Shown here: one piece after another, positions 48,291 to 58,168 of the stretch
How the letters are laid out: every line of letters starts with the position of its first letter
Position numbering within the stretch: the first letter of the stretch is position 1
From: Papio anubis
Taxonomy: Eukaryota > Chordata > Mammalia > Primates > Cercopithecidae
NCBI RefSeq assembly: GCF_008728515.1
Contig: NC_044978.1
Coordinates: 145,448,262-145,512,261 of the forward strand
DNA: 64,000 nucleotides
Reading direction: 5' to 3'
Translations under genes and position numbers: made by a program
The notes under the pieces: model-generated
Database searches by the model: none
What the model saw: the letters and a program-made list of their open reading frames with translations, nothing else
What the model was told of the DNA's origin: nothing

Positions 48291-49336
48291 GTAAGTGCTG
48301 GATATTAGACCTTTGTCAGATGCATAGTTTGAAGATTTTTTCTCCCATTCTGTAGGTTGTCTGTTTACTCTGTTGATAGTTTCTTTTGCTATGCAGAAGC
48401 TCATGAGTTTAATTAGATCCTACTTGTCAATTTTTGCTTTTGCTGTGATTGCTTTTGGTGTCTTTGTCATGAAATCTTGACCCATTCCTTTGTACAGGAT
48501 GGTACTGCTTAGGCTGTCGTCCAGGCTTTTTTATAGTTTGGGGTTTTACATTTAAGTCTTTAATTCATCTTGAGTTGATTTTTGTATACACAATAAGGAA
48601 AGGGTCCAGCTTCAATCTTTTGCATATGGCTAGCCAGTTATTTCAGTACCATTTATTGAATAGGGAGTCTTTTCCCCATTGCTGTTTTTTGTCAGCTTTG
48701 TTGAAGATCAGATGGTCGTAGATGTATGGCTTTATTTCTGGGCTCTCTATTCTGTCCCATCGGTCTATATTTCTGTTTTTGTACCAGTACCATGCTGGTT
48801 TGAGTACTGAAGCCCTGTAGTATCATTTGAAGTTGGGTAACATGACGCTTCCAGCTTTGTTCTTTTTGCTTGGGATTGCCTTGGTTAATCTGACTCTTTT
48901 TCTTGGTTCCATATGAATTTTGAAATAATTTTCTTTAGCTCTGTGAAGAATGTTGATAGTTTGATAGGAATAGTATTGAATCTGTAAATTGCTTCGGGCA
49001 GAGTAGCCATTTTAATGATACTAATTCTTCCTACCCATGAGCATGGGATGTTTTTCCATTTGTTTGTGTCTTTGATTTCTTTGAGCCGTGTTTCGTAATT
49101 CTCATTGTAGAGATCTTTCACCTCCCTGGTTAGCTGTATTCCTAGGTGTTTTATTCTTTTTGTGGCAATTGTGAATGGGATTGCCTTTCTGATTTGGCTC
49201 TCTGCTTGGCTGCTGTTAGTGGATAAGGATGGTAGTGATTTTTGTACACTGATTTTGTATCCTGAAACTTTGCTTAAGTTGTTTATGAGCTGAAGGAGCT
49301 TTTGGGCTGAATCTGTGGGGTTTTCTAGATATAGTA
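48291..49336 (-). repeat. Younger L1, ORF2 (reverse transcriptase) segment, 5'-truncated
   Basis: Antisense L1 ORF2. A minus-strand frame at 48885-49121 still reads as ORF2p (Lys-Asp-Leu-Tyr...Trp-Lys-Asn-Ile-Pro-Cys-Ser-Trp). The L1 stops inside ORF2 at tctagatatag, so it is 5'-truncated, with about 1.9 kb of L1 in total once the Alu and LTR are removed. Flanked by gtatataaat repeats at about 46349 and 49337. Confidence 0.92.
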
Positions 49337-49376
49337 TATAAATTATATCTCAATAAAGCTGTTATTTTAAAAAATG
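49337..49376 (+). repeat. Tail of the old L1M resuming after the younger L1
   Basis: gtatataaattatatctcaataaagctgttatttta is the standard L1M 3' terminus that should follow 46363. Confidence 0.85.
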
Positions 49377-50014
49377 AATGGGATAGTCACTTTCTTCAAG
49401 GCATTTGCAATTTAGAAGAAGACATAGACATAGGATCTAATCATAGAAGTCTGCAACTTCTTATCTACTGAGGAAGTATGCAAGAACTGCTAACTCATGC
49501 CCCCATATTTAACAATATGCCCGATGCTTTTCAGATCAAAAAATGGAGAACTTTGAGCTGATAGGATTGCAACTGATGAACAGTCATGTTTGACAGGGAA
49601 GTACCCCATTCTGCTCTAGGTTACAAAACATATGCCTTTGACTCTAAATAGTCCTTGTTCTTTTGGAAGTCATGATAGAGTTGAGTAAGAATTTATTTGA
49701 GCCAAGACTGAGGAGCAACATAAATTGGTCTATACATTATATTAAAGGATTTTATTTTAACTCTTGCTCAGATGCTGCATGGGGTAAAAGCTGAGATAAC
49801 TAACTAACCATTGATCGCCCTTTCCCTGTCTGATATGAGTCCCTTTTTCAAGGAAAGGAAAGATGAATTTCCTGTTGACTTAACTATTAATAACAGTGGT
49901 TTCCTTTCAGTGTTTAATAAGAAACTCTCAGAAATTCTGCGTAGACATTTTATGTCAACATTTCTTGAGATGTTAATGAAACACTTGCCTTTCCCATTTT
50001 ACTCGAGGATTTAT
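49377..50014. other. Unique intron sequence
   Basis: No recognisable feature. Confidence 0.5.
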
Positions 50015-50290
50015 TCTTCAAACGTTTATGACTGCTTACTGTGGGCTAGGCTTCTATGCTGGTTGGTGGAGGTCACAGTCTAGTGGGAAACTCAAACAGG
50101 TTAATAGTAAAACAGCATGAATGATGCTGTAATAGAGATGCATCTACGAAGGTGTGAGAATTGGGAGAAGGAGACTCCAGAGGGACAAGAGAAGGCTTCA
50201 TAAAGAGGTGACATCTTTTCTGAATCTTCAAAGATGAGTAGGAATTTGCTGGAGGGAGGGAAGGATGCTGAGAATGTGTGGAAGGACAAG
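50015..50290 (-). repeat. L2 LINE, antisense
   Basis: gtttatgactgcttactgtgggctagg, gtcacagtctagtgggaaac, ggcttcataaagaggtgacatcttttctgaatctt: reverse-complement L2 3' part. Confidence 0.7.
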
Positions 50291-50385
50291 GAAGATGATG
50301 TATGCGATGAGAGCATTCCATGTGCCTCTGAAATAATTAACTCCATGTACATCATTTTATTCCCAGATCTCACACTTCCTATTCC

Positions 50386-50568
50386 AATGGTTCTCCATCT
50401 TGGCCACAGATGAGAATCACCCCAAGAATGTTTTAATGCCCTAACTGTGCCCAATCCCAGAGTAACTGAATCAGAATCTTGGAAGTATCTTTGTAGGTGG
50501 GGCCTAGGCATCTATACTGTTTAAAAGCCCCCCAGGTGGCTTTTCCATGTGACCAGGGTTGAGAACAT
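50386..50568. repeat. MER5A hAT-Charlie MITE
   Basis: Starts tggttctccatcttggccacagatgagaatcacc and ends ccccaggtggcttttccatgtgaccagggttgagaac, with ggggcctaggcatctatac inside. These are the MER5A ends and core. Confidence 0.88.
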
Positions 50569-50598
50569 TTCCTCATTCCCTTCACATCTGTTCCTCTG

Positions 50599-51326
50599 TG
50601 TCTGGAATTTATTCCTTCCAGTGGGTTCTTGGTCTCACCGACTTCAAGAATGAAGCTGCGGACCCTCGTGGTGAGTGTTACAGCTCTTAAAGATGGTGTG
50701 TCCAGAGCTTGTTCCTTCAGATGTTCAGATGTGTAGGGAGTTTCTTCCTTCTGGTGGGTTCATGGTCTCGCTGACTTCAGGAGTGAAGTCGCAGACCTTC
50801 ACAGTAAGTGTTACGGCTCTTAAAGGTGGTGCATCCTGAGTTGTTTGTTCCTCCCCGTGGATTTGTGGTCTCACTGACTTCAGGAATGAAGCTGCAGACC
50901 CTCATGGTGAGTGTTACAGCTCATAAAGGTAGAGCAGACCCAAAGAGTGAGCAGCAGCAATATTTATTGTGAAGAGCAAAAGAACAAAACTTCCACAGCG
51001 TGAAAGGGGACCTGAGTGGGTTGCCACTGCTGGCTCTGGTGGCCAGCTTTTATTCCCTTATTTGGCCCCGCCCACGTCCTGCTGATTGGTCCATTTTATA
51101 GAGCACTGAATGGTTCATTTTACAGAGTGCTGATTGTTTTGTTTACAATCCTGTAGCTAGACACAGAGCGCTGATTGATGTGTTTTTACAGAGTGCTGAT
51201 TGGTGCATTTACGATCCTTTAGCTAGACACAGAGCACTGATTGGTGCATTTACAATCCTCTAGCTAGACAGAAATGTTCTCCAAGTCCCCACTCAACCCA
51301 GGAAGTCCAGCTGGCTTCACCTCTCA
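50599..51326 (-). mobile_element. LTR12-type (ERV9/HERV9) LTR, antisense
   Basis: 728 bp, reading on the minus strand from tgagaggtgaagcc at 51326 to an aca end at 50599. Shows three decayed copies of the LTR12 U5 unit (ttcttggtctcaccgac, catggtctcgctgac, tgtggtctcactgac), an AATAAA signal (complement at 50959), a TATA-like aataaaagc (complement at about 51048) and several CCAAT boxes (ATTGG on the + strand at 51085-51245). The usual GC-rich central block is absent, so this is a short form. It is the 3' LTR of the remnant provirus that extends to about 52.9 kb. Confidence 0.88.
51035..51250 (-). promoter_or_regulatory. LTR12 U3 promoter/enhancer block (CCAAT boxes and TATA-like box)
   Basis: Repeated units of the form gctgattggtgcatttacaatc, with tagctagacacagag between them, give several ATTGG (CCAAT on the minus strand) sites upstream of a TATA-like aataaaag. 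In ERV9 LTRs this kind of repeat is a known enhancer/promoter. Here it would fire toward lower coordinates, opposite to APBB2. Activity is inferred only. Confidence 0.5.
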
Positions 51327-51342
51327 AGCCCCCTTCTAAACA
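51327..51342 (-). other. Polypurine tract of the ERV9-type provirus
   Basis: agaagggggc on the minus strand (complement of gcccccttct) directly abuts the LTR 5' end, exactly where a retroviral plus-strand primer sits. It marks this LTR as the 3' one. Confidence 0.8.
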
Positions 51343-51344
51343 GG

Positions 51345-51952
51345 ACACCCCAACTGCTGTTGGGAATTGGGCATCAACCGCTCTAGCTACTTCCTGCTGG
51401 ATGGGGACAAAGAAGGGGCCCTGCAGTTGTGGTGTTCTCCAGAGGGGAATTCTTTAGGCCAGTGAAAGGGCCAGCAGGTCGGTCCAGGGGTCCTTGGTAG
51501 AAGTTGTTAGTTGAGCTCATTCGGGGTTCCATTTGTAAGACCATCTGTAGCTTGATGGCCGTGATCCTAGAGGAAACAAATTTGACAAGGAGGTTAAAAA
51601 TACAGGGCCTGAAGGCGAGGAATAGCAAGATGGCTGTCATGGAACCTAGAAAGGGAAGAAGCCATGTTGCTTAACTCCAGAGGTTGGTATAAGAGTTTGA
51701 AAGGCGTTGTGGGATTTCAGAAGCCTTTTCCTGTAAACGCCAGGTGGCATCTCTTACTATCCCTGACTTGTTAGTGTAAAAACAACACTCTTCCCCTAAG
51801 AAGATGCAGAGTCCTCCTTTCTCAGCAGTGAGGAGGTCTAGGCCTCGGCAGTTTTGGAGAGTCACTGCTGCCAAAGAGTCTATTTGGGATTGCAGCGTAA
51901 GGATAGATTTCGTTATTTCTTGCAAACTGTCTGAGAAATCCTTTGAGAGCAT
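51345..51952 (-). pseudogene. ERV9-type env transmembrane subunit remnant
   Basis: Minus-strand frames at 51671-51952 and 51383-51640 resemble a gammaretroviral-type Env TM subunit. The first contains a heptad-like stretch, then the LQNCRGLD motif and a Cys-x6-Cys-Cys cluster; the second holds the hydrophobic anchor and tail. They lie in different frames, broken by a stop/frameshift around 51650-51670. The surface subunit and fusion peptide are missing. This is a dead fossil; no function is expected. Confidence 0.85.
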
Positions 51953-52009
51953 GTGGTAGTAGGATAATACATGTTACACTGTTAACTTTTAGCAAAGTTT
52001 ACTTTTGTT

Positions 52010-52330
52010 GAAAACTTTGTAGGTTTGGGACTTCAATTATTCTTTGCTACTAATAAGATCTCGTTCAGTCCATATTAACTTAGAATTGATACAGGTGGCT
52101 CCTTCCTGATTCTGTAAGTACTTTAAGGTTTGGCTGAGTGCAAACAGCTGGCACGTTTGAGCAGACCAATTATTAGGCAATTTTCCTAACTCTGCTTCCA
52201 AAAGAGTTCCCTTATCACTTACTGAATACCCATTGTGTCTTTTTCCTTAATCCCCTGGGAGGAACCATCTATAGTCCTGAAGGGAGTTCCTCCTAGATCT
52301 GGTTGGACCTTTGTATGGTAATTAGTCAAA
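52010..52330 (-). pseudogene. ERV9-type pol RNase H remnant
   Basis: On the minus strand a degraded RNase H domain can be read: the Asp-Gly-Ser-Ser motif near 52270, a Glu-containing helix near 52200 and an Asn-Ser-Lys segment near 52085, where the family has Thr-Asp-Ser. The third catalytic aspartate is thus replaced by asparagine. A frameshift and several stops follow. Reverse transcriptase and integrase are absent, and the fragment abuts the env remnant, so at least one large deletion occurred. Confidence 0.72.
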
Positions 52331-52389
52331 ATTTAGATCCCCTGTTAGGATACCCTGGGGGGTTAAGGATTTTTGATAGGAAGGCTATG

Positions 52390-52885
52390 GGTTGTCAGTG
52401 GCCTCAGTGCTTTCAGGCTACGCTCTTGTTTACACTGACAACAAGGTGGTATTAGAGTGTTATAGGGTTACAGAGAAGACCTTCAGTTATCAATTATAGG
52501 TTTTAAATTAACCCTAGCTTTCAAAGGAATAGGGTACACTTTTTTTTCTTTACTACTTCTATCTCTCTCTTTAATTCCTTCTTTGTCTCTTCCTCAGTTT
52601 CCTTCTCTCTTTGACTTTCTGTCTCTCTGTCTCTGTCTTTCCCCACTCTATCTCTCTCTTCAACTCCTTGCCTCTGTCTCTTCCTCTCTCTGTATCCTTC
52701 TGTTTCTCTGTTTCTTCCTCTCTCTTTCTCTGACTTTCTGTCTTTTTCTTTCTCTCTTTCCTTTCTGCTGCCTCTGCCAGCTGCTTATGCTGCTGTTCTC
52801 CCCTCTCCTTCCCCTTTTAATGGCTTCGGTAATGTAAGACTGCCACCTCCTTGGGTTTTTGCACTGTGTGCAATACCTTTACCTT
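52390..52885 (-). pseudogene. ERV9-type gag remnant with Arg/Glu-rich repeat
   Basis: The strongly CT-rich tract at 52555-52770 is, on the minus strand, a GAGA-rich sequence encoding Arg/Glu/Lys runs such as ERV9/HERV-W-like gag regions carry. The flanks (gggtttttgcactgtgtgcaatacc at 52850, and tatcaattataggttttaaattaaccctagc near 52490) fit a gag remnant. No intact frame. The 5' LTR and primer-binding site are not found beyond it. Confidence 0.65.
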
Positions 52886-52899
52886 CCTGGGACCTCTGA

Positions 52900-54420
52900 C
52901 CCTGGCCTTTTCCTTTTCTCCCACTTCTTTACCCTTTCTACCATGCAGTCCCCTCATTTCCTGCTTTCTTCAGGCCAGATCCCAGGGCACACCCTCATCT
53001 GTACATCTCAACACATTTGACACCTTCATCACCTTTTTAAGTTCCCTGCTACACCACACCCCTAGACTGTTTCCTCTCTGGGAAAACTTTCTCTTCATAG
53101 ATAAAATTAAGTTGGTCAGTTTCGCTTTTGCTCAGTTTTGTGTCACTATAGTGACATACATGTCCTTGTCCTTACTGCCTCTCTTCCCTCCTAGTGTGAA
53201 GTGTCCCTTATCTTGAGCAGGGCTGACTGTTTCCAGTCCGCTCTTGTCCCTTCTCTTCGCTCATCACCTGGTTTCTACCTTACTATTCTGTTCCTCTTTC
53301 GTGTTTCCACTTTTCCTCTCTTTGTTGCCTTCTGCTTTTACAGCCTTTAAACAATGGTAGAATCTCATCTTCAAAGGTAAAAAATCCTCCCCGTAACCCT
53401 GGGTCATCCTCCAGCTACTGTCCTGTGTCCCCGAACTGTGTTCTTAGTGAAGCTCCTTGAATAAAGCTCACTCTCTGCCCAACTCTGCCATTCTCCTGAA
53501 GCTGATATGATAGAAGTCACCAGTGTCTTTCTAATTACTCAATTCACCAGACTCTTCAATCCTCACCTCTGAATCCAAGTGGCTAATGGGAACCTTATCT
53601 TTCTACCCTGGTCCAGGGGTGACCAGAGCTGGAACTGCAGTAGTGGGAGAGTAAGACTTGCACCCCCATACCTAAGTCTCTTGTGACTACCTTGTCCTCT
53701 CCCGCTTTCTTGACTGGACTATTACAAAGAGCCTCCCAACTGCTCCTGCTTCCCTTTGGTAAATGGCAGAGTCCAAGGCCAGAGAAGGAGCCTAAAAATG
53801 GGGCCAGCCTACCTCTTTGACTGATTCAGGAGACACTGTCTGTGTACCTCTTTCCACTGTTTCTCTGATGACCACTGATGTTTTAATTGCCTGGTTTACA
53901 TTACTTCTTTAATGTGTTTTCATCATAGTCGTTGCCTGCTTGAAGAATATGCTAGAGGAAAAAGGCCCAACATATACACAGATACACGACACACACACTC
54001 AGAATGTACACATCAGCCTTCCATTCATTCTTCCTGCTGTTGCCTCAGGGTCAGGTCCAAAGTGTTAGAGCATGCTTGAGAAGAATCCCTGCCTTTGCCC
54101 TTCCCCTCCATCATAACGCGTCTCCTTTCACGTCTTGATTTGTTCAGGCTCCCTTGATAATAATCCTCCTTTCCCTGAAGATCCTCTCCAACCCTAGGTG
54201 AGTAGCCCATTTATTCCTCTGCACCTGCCGCCCGCCACACTGGGTGATTTCTGTGACTTTATTGTGTATTTTTCTTCTACAAGTTTGAAAGCACTTAGAG
54301 GTGGGGACTTTATGTTCGTTGGTTTTCCAATTCCTAGCACAGTACCCAGCAAGAAGAAAGTGCTCAGTCAGTGGTGGCTTGAGGTATGGTGGTCAGAAAT
54401 AAAAGTGTACAAGGAAGGAG
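52900..54420 (+). repeat. L2 LINE, long degraded copy
   Basis: Pyrimidine-rich L2 ORF2-derived blocks in + order: caacacatttgacaccttcatcacc, gatagaagtcaccagtgtctttctaatt, ctcccaactgctcctgcttccc, and a 3' end cctagcacagtacccagcaagaagaaagtgctcagt. Some interior stretches (53600-54000) are too degraded to assign. Confidence 0.5.
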
Positions 54421-54437
54421 GGAGCTATAAGATCATA

Positions 54438-54650
54438 ATAATCCCTAACATGTATTGAGCTCTTACAGTATGCCAGCCATTATGTCAAAGGTTTGACAGT
54501 CATCTGTTTTAGTCCCCAGCAAAACTCAATGAGGTGTAGATACTATTATAATTTCATTTTACAGCAAAGAAATTGGGAGTTTAAGTAACTTGTCGGTTGT
54601 GTTAAAGAGTTTGGTCTTATTTCTTAGGCCTTTTGATTCCAAAGAAAACA
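54438..54650 (-). repeat. MIR
   Basis: Antisense MIR: catgtattgagctcttacagtatgcc, ttttacagcaaagaaattggg, taagtaacttgtc. Confidence 0.75.
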
Positions 54651-54934
54651 GTTAAATATTAGAAAGTTTAAAGAAACATTGTAAGATTTTCTTTTATTTA
54701 AAGAGAAACACAAACCTCTATCCTCTTAAACCTGAGGAATGTATATATTTTTTTTTCATAATTCAACCCTCATAGACCCAACTTCTTTGTTCCTTCTTAG
54801 TCTCTTTCCTCCCAGTGTGTCTCTGCAACAAGACCGTTTTAATCACTCAGACCAATAAGAGTAGGGGGTAATCTGGGGGCCCTGGCAGGCAGCCCTGCGC
54901 TATATTACTTGGGTACAAAGTGGTGACTGGAGCT

Positions 54935-55110
54935 CACATTTATTGTTATAAATTCTCTGTAGGCATTGCTCATTTTACTTGTCATGTAAACCAGGTACTA
55001 TTATTGTCCCCATTTTTAACTAGTAAGTAGCTTGGATAGGTCTTGAGCCTTTCTCTCTTTGACCATGAGATCTGTGCTCTTAACCCTTACAGCACTGCCT
55101 CTCACTTGGG
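54935..55110 (-). repeat. MIR
   Basis: Antisense MIR: caggtactattattgtccccattttt, then gagatctgtgctcttaacccttacagcactgcc. Confidence 0.75.
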
Positions 55111-55360
55111 GGTGCTTTCTTGCAGCCTTGATCTTTCTAGGATTTTGCTAACCTCTAGCTACTTCATGACCCTTTTGAGCCCAAGGACTTCCCAGCTAAT
55201 ATGTAACTCCTGAAGGAATTCTATAGTTCATGGGATTAGCTTGGCTGCCTTAGCTGTAGGATTGAACTTTTACCTTTGCCTCCACATGATACCATTATTT
55301 AATATCTAAGATATTACTCAAACTGTGTTCAGGTTTTAATATATGAAAACAACATATACA

Positions 55361-55717
55361 GGCTGGGCCTGGTGGTTCATGCCTGTACCCCAGTACTTTG
55401 GGAGGCTGAGGTGGGAGGATTACTTGAACCCAGGAATTTGAGACCATCATGGGCAACAAAGTGAGACCCCTGTCTCTACAAAAAGTCAAAAAATTAACCA
55501 GGTATGGTGTGTACGCCTGTGGTCTCAGCTACTTAGGAGGCTGAGGTAGGAGGATCACTTGAGCCTAGGAGGTTGAGGCTGCAGTGAGGCATGTTCCTGC
55601 CACTTGTATTCCAGCCTGGGTGACAGAGCAAGACCCTGTCTCAAAAGTAATGATAAATAAATAACCAACCCTGCCTCAAAAGTAATAAATAAGTAAATAA
55701 ACAAACCAATAAATATG
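55361..55717 (+). repeat. AluJ-type element with a duplicated tail
   Basis: Diverged + strand Alu starting ggctgggcctggtgg. The segment ccctgtctcaaaagtaat...aataaat is tandemly repeated (ccctgcctcaaaagtaataaat) within the tail at about 55635-55700. Flanks acatataca / gcatataca. Confidence 0.9.
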
Positions 55718-55882
55718 GCATATACAGAGCTGCATTTGTTCATCCAGTTTGTATTGGATGGTCCTTTTCCATTCAGCCTCTTCCCACTCCTGCCTGCCTT
55801 CCATTATTTCTAGCAAAAGAGTTACATGGCGCCTGAGAGGGTAATGGGATACCAAAGACTGTGAAAATGTGGCTAGAAGTCT

Positions 55883-56186
55883 TTTTTTTTTCTTTTTTTG
55901 TTTTTTGAGACGGAGTTTTGCTCTTGTTGCCCAGGCTGGAGTGCAATGGCACAATCTCGGCTCACTGCAACCTCTACCTCCCAAGTTCAAGCGATTCTCC
56001 TGCCTCAGCCTCCTGAGTAGCTGGGATTACAGGCATGTGCAATCTGCCTGTCTTATTTTGTATTTTTAGTAGAGACAGCGTTTCTGCATGTTGGTCAGGC
56101 TGGTCTCGAACTCCTGACCTCAGGTGATCTGCTCACCTCAGCCTCCCAAAGTACTGGCATTACAGTCATGATCCACAACACCTGGC
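55883..56186 (-). repeat. AluS-type element with small deletion
   Basis: Minus-strand Alu lacking the accatgcccggctaat segment near 56040. Target-site duplication tgtggctagaagtct at 55868-55882 and 56187-56201. Confidence 0.95.
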
Positions 56187-56201
56187 TGTGGCTAGAAGTC
56201 T

Positions 56202-58114
56202 TAATCTGTATATCCAGGATATAAAAGCTACTTAAATATTAAAAATCACCTAGAAATTCTGATGGTATTCTTTCTGAAAATATGTATGGTTATAAACAAA
56301 GTAAATAAAAATATCTCCCTAATAACATTGCTAGAATGTATAATAGTACCTAGCATCATAAAGCAGCCTCATAGAAATTTTTTGCCATGCCTTTTAGGAA
56401 GCCAGCAGATTTGCACTTTCTCGTAATGTCACTCTAAATACCTAAGAGTCTAAAAGTAACTTTCTCTCATGTATCTATGCTCTGAATATGTGTCTCAGGG
56501 AAAACTTAATGTAGGTTTCAGGTAGGCCCTTCTCATATGAAATGCTACTCTTGAGTGAAGTTAAATTATAAATTGAAACATAATGTTTCCCATAAAATGG
56601 TATAATAGTTGTAGTCAAACAGTAATAAAGAAATAATTTTTTTTAAATTTAATTGTCAAGAGTATTGTTTAAAAGGCAGAAACCTTCCAGTGGATTGGGT
56701 AGAGGAAAAGGAAATTTGGCAAAAGGAAAAACCACACGACATTCTCTGTTTCTGTAAAATGAGGCCTAAGAACTAAGGTGGGGTGCTGGGTAAGAAGAAA
56801 GCCTTATAAATAGTAACTTTAAAGAATAGGGCCCAAGATCCTAACCCTTGGGATTACAGCCCTTGACTCTCTTATGGGCCACATGGTCATTCTGTATAAA
56901 AATGGCCATGGTCTGGAATGGAGAATGGATGTTGCCTTGCTTCCTGGAAGTATAGGGACTCTAGAATGAGTAACTTAGTAAAATTGCCCAACCTAAGTAT
57001 TTGATGATGGAGAGATACCTCTAAGCTCCCAAACAGGGAAATTCTTGCCCTCCTCTCCTGTGAAGATCCCTGTTTTGCCTGGGGGAGGAAGAGGGAATTG
57101 TCAGAATACAATTTCAGGAATTTTAGGAGCTGTGCTTTGGTTGATCTGCTGCTGAGGTAGAGATAATCAAAGTCTCTGTGGAGGGCAAAAGGATCAGATA
57201 AGAAAGAAGTCACTCCTCATAGACTGAGAAATCTGAAACCTTAGGAATTCCTGCTGATGAATTTTATTCCCTTCTAGTCTAAGAAACCTTTCTTTCTTCC
57301 TAGCAAGAGACATATAGAATAAATCACTAACAGCGCAAACAATATTTGAGATAAATGCAATTGTCTGATAGTTTCCTAGGAGTTCTGCAGAGGCACGTGA
57401 TGACTGCAGACAGCTGAGTCTGTATTTTAATTCAGTGGAATATATTCAAACTCCTCTGGGAGCTCTAACATGTTGTCTGTAGCCAAGGTTTCAATGCTAC
57501 AGTAATAGTTTTGTGCAGGTTCTTCAGAAATTAAGCCATTTCTTCAAAATTTCTGTTTAGTACAAACAGTAAGCCCAGGTCAAAAATGTTCACCAAGACA
57601 TTAGCAAACTCTAATGGAGGTTTGGTTTTCCAGGCATTCAGAACACAGTTTCTAAACATGATTGAGAAAAATTACCTTGGATGTATGGAGCATCATTGAA
57701 CAATGACCTTTCGGGTTGACTAAGAATGCTGAAGCCCCAGAGGAATCTTGAGCAATTTTTTGTTGTTGTTGCCTGAAGGAACCAAAGAATAAAAATGTAG
57801 TGGGAATATTTGGAAAGGGGATGATTTTTCAAGCTTGTAAAAAATGAAGACCAGCCACCAGAAGAAAATGCTTTTATGTGAATTCAAAGAGAAATGTTTT
57901 TTAATTTTAAGTAAAATTTAGGTCCTCAGACTTCTTAGCTTTTCTATAAATTGGCTTTTGGTTATCCACATTAAGCCCTTTATTTGCTCCTATTTAATAT
58001 AGGAACAAATGGTGAAATAAAGAGGAAAATGGGTCCATTCTATGAGAATGTATGTGCAGTGGAAGCATTTCTTCTTTTCGTTTTCTGTATAAAAATATTT
58101 ACTCGCACTGTATA
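56202..58114. other. Repeat-poor intron upstream of the APBB2 exon
   Basis: About 1.9 kb with no recognised transposon. Such a repeat-free stretch beside an exon may hold splicing or other regulatory elements, but no specific motif is evident. Confidence 0.5.
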
Positions 58115-58168
58115 TACTAAGTAGTTTAATCACGGCAAGTGTCTAATGACCTTTTTTTTTTTTTCCAG
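58115..58168 (+). promoter_or_regulatory. APBB2: Splice acceptor of the APBB2 exon
   Basis: Two branch-point-like motifs precede the exon: tactaag at 58115-58121 and tctaatg around 58142-58148, the latter about 22 nt before the AG. An uninterrupted T-rich tract from 58151 to 58166 follows and ends in ccag. This is a strong mammalian 3' splice site and fixes the exon start at 58169. Confidence 0.85.

Larger units (their letters stand above)
1..58168 (+). other. APBB2: Probable APBB2 intron (and perhaps 5' untranslated region) upstream of the large exon
   Basis: No other coding exon of APBB2 could be recognised in this stretch. I looked for the short first coding exon (Met-Ser-Glu-Val-Leu-Pro from memory) and did not find it. 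The region has the composition of a large primate intron: Alu, L1, L2, MIR, DNA-transposon and ERV fossils separated by AT-rich unique sequence. APBB2 is known to be a very large gene with long introns near its 5' end. Whether the left part contains non-coding first exons cannot be decided by eye. Confidence 0.65.

Noticed and set aside
48885..49121. Minus-strand frame resembling a reverse transcriptase C-terminal region
   Set aside because: It is L1 ORF2p in a 5'-truncated, interrupted L1, not a gene.
52583..53216. Ser/Leu-rich frames on the + strand
   Set aside because: These are the complement of the ERV gag GAGA-rich tract and adjoining L2; low-complexity composition explains the openness.
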